Shown here: positions 5,729 through 8,332 of the stretch, piece by piece
Numbering within the stretch: position 1 is the first letter of the stretch
Layout of the letters: every line of letters starts with the position of its first letter
Source: Pseudomonadales bacterium
GTDB taxonomy: Bacteria > Pseudomonadota > Gammaproteobacteria > Steroidobacterales > Steroidobacteraceae
Assembly (NCBI GenBank): GCA_020442965.1
Contig: JAGRJB010000169.1
Coordinates: forward strand, 1 to 8,332
DNA: 8,332 nucleotides
Direction: 5' to 3'
Made by a program: the position numbers and the translations under genes
Notes under the pieces: model-generated
Seen by the model: only the letters and a program-made list of their open reading frames with translations
Databases searched by the model: none
Told to the model about the DNA's origin: nothing

Positions 5729-6549
5729 CGAGCACGGCGCCCGCCGACGGACAACTCGTTAAACGGCACAGACTCTCCACCAGGCTGTGGCATTGGATCA
5801 ATGTGCTGGCCGTGTTTGCGCTTCTGATGAGTGGTCTGATGATCTTCAACGCACACCCGCGGCTCTACTGGGGCGAGTTTGGTGCTAACAGCGATCCAGC
5901 GTTGCTCGAGATCGGTAGCACGCGAACCACGGGATATCTGAGAATCGGATCCTGGCAAATCGATACGACGGGGCTGTTAGGGCGCTCGGACGATGCGAAT
6001 GGCGTTTCGCGACGACGTGCGTTCCCAGGGTGGGCAACCATTCCGTCAGGTTATAACCTCGCGATGGGTCGGCGCTGGCACTTGTTCTTTATTTGGGTAC
6101 TGGCTCTCGTGACGACTGGCTATCTCATCTGGAGCGCGCTCAACCGACACCTGAGTCGCGACCTGCTGCCCTCCGCGACCGAACTCAAACCCCGACATAT
6201 CTGGCAAGACATCAAGATCCACGCCCGTTTGCGGTTCCCGACCGGCGCAGCGGCCCTGAAATACAACACTTTGCAGAAGATAGCCTATGTCAAAGTGCTG
6301 CTTCTGCTACTGCCGCTGATGGTGCTGACCGGGCTCACCCTGTCACCGGGAATGAACGCCGCCTGGCCTTGGCTGTCGAGCTTGTTCGGCGGCCGCCAAT
6401 CCGCTCGCACGCTGCACTTCATCGTGGCGTGGCTGATCGTCGCGTTCGTCATCGTTCATTTGCTGATGGTAGTGCTCGCCGGCCCGCTCAACGAGCTGCG
6501 CTCGATGATCACTGGTCGATATCGTCTGCCGAGGCCGCGCCGAATATGA
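5725..6549 (+). CDS. Cytochrome b (b561 / hydrogenase b-subunit type), four-helix membrane protein
   Basis: The protein has 274 residues. Four transmembrane helices lie at about 22-42, 118-138, 187-205 and 229-251. Candidate haem ligands are His23 (RLWHWINV) in helix 1, His119 in helix 2, and His231 and His245 in helix 4. The RLWHW opening and the NTLQKIAYVK...LTGLTLSPG block are typical of the 'cytochrome b/b6 domain' proteins related to cytochrome b561 and the hydrogenase b subunit HyaC. Such proteins pass electrons between quinones and a periplasmic partner enzyme. The partner here should be the molybdoenzyme encoded next, whose start overlaps this stop by ATGA (6546-6549). An unusually long loop (about 43-117) separates helices 1 and 2. 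The start at 5725 is favoured by GAGG at 5714-5717 and by the overlap with the DUF2891 stop; the upstream in-frame extension lies inside the DUF2891 gene and has no family sequence. Confidence 0.9.
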   Translation: MTSTAPADGQLVKRHRLSTRLWHWINVLAVFALLMSGLMIFNAHPRLYWGEFGANSDPALLEIGSTRTTGYLRIGSWQIDTTGLLGRSDDANGVSRRRAFPGWATIPSGYNLAMGRRWHLFFIWVLALVTTGYLIWSALNRHLSRDLLPSATELKPRHIWQDIKIHARLRFPTGAAALKYNTLQKIAYVKVLLLLLPLMVLTGLTLSPGMNAAWPWLSSLFGGRQSARTLHFIVAWLIVAFVIVHLLMVVLAGPLNELRSMITGRYRLPRPRRI

Positions 6550-7310
6550 GCATTTCGTTTTTGCGCCGGCGTGTCCTCACGGCTGCCCTGACAGGTGCAG
6601 CGTCACTCGCGCTCACAGGATGTGACGCGATCGGTGATTCTTCGACCGGTCGTCGCGTGCTGTTTTCCGCCGAGAAGCTGACGTACCGCGCGCAGCGGCT
6701 CATCACGGCGCGCAACGCCCTCGCTCGCGAGTTCAGCGCAGCCGATCTGTCACCGGTCTTTCGCACGAACGGCACAACGATGCCGAGCTCGCCCAGCTAT
6801 CAACAGCACCTCAGCGAAGGCTTTGCAGGCTGGCGCCTGATAGTCGACGGTGCCGTCGAATCGCCGCTCGCCCTGTCACTGACACAGCTCGCTCGTCTGC
6901 CACAGCGAACGCAGATCACGCGTCACGACTGTGTCGAAGGCTGGAGTGCGATCGGTCAGTGGACCGGGGTACCACTCAAGTTCGTGCTCGATGCCGCGCG
7001 GCCGCGACGCAGCGCCCGCTATATCGTGTTCCACTGCGCCGATGACTTCGACGGCATTCCTTACTATGAGAGTGTCGATCTCGTCGACGGCTATCATCCG
7101 CAGACCCTCCTCGCCCACAGTCTGAACGGCGCGCGACTGCCAGTCGGGCATGGCGCGCCCATCCGCCTGCGGGTCGAGCGGCAGTTAGGCTACAAGCACG
7201 CCAAGTACGTCATGCGGGTCGAGCTTGTCGACAGCCTGGCCGATGTCGGCGAGGGCCGCGGTGGCTACTGGGAAGATCAAGCGGACTACGAATGGTATGC
7301 AGGCATATGA
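6546..7310 (+). CDS. Periplasmic molybdopterin-dependent oxidoreductase (sulfite oxidase / MsrP fold), Tat signal with lipobox
   Basis: The 254-residue precursor begins MSISFLRRRVLTAAL, a twin-arginine signal, and its hydrophobic stretch ends in LTGC with Cys26, a good lipobox. It may therefore be exported folded by Tat and then anchored as a lipoprotein. The mature part carries the sulfite-oxidase-type molybdopterin domain. WRLIVDGAVESPLALSL (96-112) opens it. Cys129 in TRHDCVEGWSAIGQWTGVPL (125-144) is the expected molybdenum thiolate ligand. YIVFHCADDFDG, YYESVDL, LLAHSLNGARLPVGHGAPIRL and LGYKHAKYVMRVELVD follow, all usual for the family. It is shorter than MsrP and lacks a dimerisation domain. 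With the upstream cytochrome b it likely forms a quinone-linked periplasmic redox pair. Substrate and direction (sulfoxide reduction, sulfite oxidation or other) cannot be told. Both ends overlap neighbours by ATGA. Confidence 0.9.
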   Translation: MSISFLRRRVLTAALTGAASLALTGCDAIGDSSTGRRVLFSAEKLTYRAQRLITARNALAREFSAADLSPVFRTNGTTMPSSPSYQQHLSEGFAGWRLIVDGAVESPLALSLTQLARLPQRTQITRHDCVEGWSAIGQWTGVPLKFVLDAARPRRSARYIVFHCADDFDGIPYYESVDLVDGYHPQTLLAHSLNGARLPVGHGAPIRLRVERQLGYKHAKYVMRVELVDSLADVGEGRGGYWEDQADYEWYAGI

Positions 7311-8188
7311 CCAACAACACGAACTACATCCCTCCCAAAGTCTGGACCTGGAACAAGGACAGCGGCGGTACCTGGGGCAAGATCAATCGCCCGACGGCCG
7401 GCGCGCGATTCGACCAGGAGCTGCCGGTTGGGCGTCACCCGTTGCAGCTCTATTCATTGGCAACGCCGAACGGGGTGAAAGTGACCATCCTGCTGGAAGA
7501 GTTGCTCGCACTCGGGCACGCGGGCGCAGAGTACGATGCATGGCTCATCCAGATCAGTGACGGCGAACAGTTCAGTAGCGGATTCGTCGCCGCCAATCCC
7601 AATTCGAAGATACCGGCGCTGATCGATCGCAGCGGCCACAAGCCCATACGGGTGTTTGAGTCGGGGGCGATCCTGTTGCACCTCGCCCAGAAGTTCGGAG
7701 AGTTCATACCAGAAGACGACAGTGCGCGAGCCGAATGCCTCTCGTGGCTGTTCTGGCAGATGGGGAGTGCGCCGTTTCTGGGTGGCGGCTTTGGCCACTT
7801 CTATGCCTATGCGCCCTTCAAGATCGAATATGCCATCGACCGCTTCACCATGGAGATCAAGCGCCAGCTCGATGTCCTCGACCGGCATCTGGCGGGCAAC
7901 CGGTTCATGGCGGGCGATGACTACTCCATAGCCGACATGGCCATCTGGCCCTGGTACGGCAACCTCGTCGCCGGGCTGATCTACGACGATTCAGCCACTT
8001 TCATCGAGGCGCACACCTACACCCATGTGATCCGCTGGCAGCAGGAGATCTGGCAGCGCCCCGCGGTCCAACGCGGCCGCAAGGTGAACCGCGCCTTCGG
8101 CAAACCCGAGGACCAGCTTCACGAGCGCCACGACGCCACGGATTTCGATTTGAGGACACAGGACAAGCTGGACGCCGCCAAGGGCTGA
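7307..8188 (+). CDS. yghU: Glutathione S-transferase-like disulfide-bond reductase YghU
   Basis: The 293-residue protein matches E. coli YghU closely along its length: an N-terminal extension with PPKVWTWNKDSGG (9-21), INRPTAG, LPVGRHPLQLYSLATPNG (39-56), FSSGFVAANPNSKIPALID (89-107), RVFESGAILLHLA (115-127), APFLGGGFGHFYAYAP (155-170), IADMAIWPWYGN and a C-terminal LHERHDATDF (271-280). The thioredoxin-like domain carries the Thr53-Pro-Asn55 motif of Nu-class enzymes, which bind two glutathiones and reduce disulfides rather than perform classical conjugation (known for YghU and YfcG). It is cytosolic, with no signal peptide. The start at 7307 aligns with the E. coli N-terminus and overlaps the molybdoenzyme stop by ATGA (7307-7310); an ATG at 7292 is less likely. 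Presence in a molybdoenzyme/cytochrome b operon is notable. It ends 2 bp before a convergent gene. Confidence 0.95.
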   Translation: MTNNTNYIPPKVWTWNKDSGGTWGKINRPTAGARFDQELPVGRHPLQLYSLATPNGVKVTILLEELLALGHAGAEYDAWLIQISDGEQFSSGFVAANPNSKIPALIDRSGHKPIRVFESGAILLHLAQKFGEFIPEDDSARAECLSWLFWQMGSAPFLGGGFGHFYAYAPFKIEYAIDRFTMEIKRQLDVLDRHLAGNRFMAGDDYSIADMAIWPWYGNLVAGLIYDDSATFIEAHTYTHVIRWQQEIWQRPAVQRGRKVNRAFGKPEDQLHERHDATDFDLRTQDKLDAAKG

Positions 8189-8190
8189 GG

Positions 8191-8331
8191 TCACGCCCTG
8201 GATGCGTGGAGAACCGGCCCGCGCATCATCGCGGTTGCGCCCGGCACCAGCTCGGCGGCCAGCAGGCGGTTCGGATCGACCGGGCGCGGCATTTCCATCT
8301 GGCCATAGGGCACGCGCTTGAAGCCGAGCGG
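8191..8331 (-). CDS. Unrecognised protein, C-terminal 46 residues (gene continues past window edge)
   Basis: On the minus strand the frame is open from the window edge to a TGA at 8191-8193, giving 46 residues. They include LGFKRVPYGQMEMPRPVDP and LLAAELVPGATAMMRGPV, and end HASRA. Third codon positions are overwhelmingly G or C, more so than in most genes of the window, which supports real coding in this frame. I do not recognise the family from this tail. The stop codons of this gene and yghU are separated by only two bases, so the two converge with no room for a terminator between them. Confidence 0.6.
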   Translation of the reverse strand, partial: PLGFKRVPYGQMEMPRPVDPNRLLAAELVPGATAMMRGPVLHASRA

Positions 8332-8332
8332 C

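Noticed and set aside
5170..5958. Minus-strand open frame of 262 codons
   Set aside because: It is antisense to the DUF2891 and cytochrome b genes. Its composition is Ser/Arg/Ala-rich without motifs.
6093..6545. In-frame upstream extension of the molybdoenzyme gene to an ATG at 6093
   Set aside because: It runs through the cytochrome b gene in another frame. It would also bury the Tat signal that starts cleanly at 6546.

Overview
The window is ordinary-looking, GC-rich chromosomal DNA from a proteobacterium, most likely a gammaproteobacterium. Three things point that way: a YqjD/YqjE/YqjK-type gene set, a close relative of E. coli YghU, and a ClsB/ClsC-type phospholipase D. The genus cannot be read from the sequence. 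Coding density is very high. No rRNA, tRNA, CRISPR array, insertion sequence or prophage is visible, and no gene-free stretch exceeds about 200 bases.

Layout. (1) Bases 1-502 hold the 3' end of a cardiolipin synthase-like phospholipase D. (2) Bases 590-2339 hold a two-component pair arranged tail to tail. A receiver-only response regulator lies on the plus strand and a CHASE3-type, NarL-family membrane histidine kinase on the minus strand, and their 3' ends overlap by 53 bp. (3) Bases 2542-3697 are a compact set of four small genes, three of them clearly membrane proteins (DUF1328, DUF883/ElaB-YqjD, YqjE-type 'phage holin family', and a YqjK-like protein). Single genes for a CsbD-family protein and a two-BON-domain lipoprotein follow. 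Together these resemble a general-stress or envelope-maintenance block. (4) Bases 4709-8188 are a four-gene operon in which every junction is an ATGA stop/start overlap: a DUF2891 protein, a four-helix cytochrome b, a Tat-exported sulfite-oxidase-fold molybdoenzyme with a lipobox, and a YghU-type glutathione transferase/disulfide reductase. (5) Bases 8191-8331 are the 3' end of an unrecognised minus-strand gene that converges on yghU with 2 bp between stop codons.

How the parts may work together (inference). The first two thirds of the window read as envelope stress physiology: phospholipid synthesis, a sensor/receiver pair, and small stress membrane proteins. The last third reads as a redox module. 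In it, a membrane cytochrome b would exchange electrons between the quinone pool and a periplasmic molybdoenzyme, in the manner of but not homologous to MsrPQ, alongside a cytosolic glutathione enzyme and a protein of unknown function. That tightly coupled operon is the best candidate for an undescribed system here. No substrate can be assigned from sequence alone.
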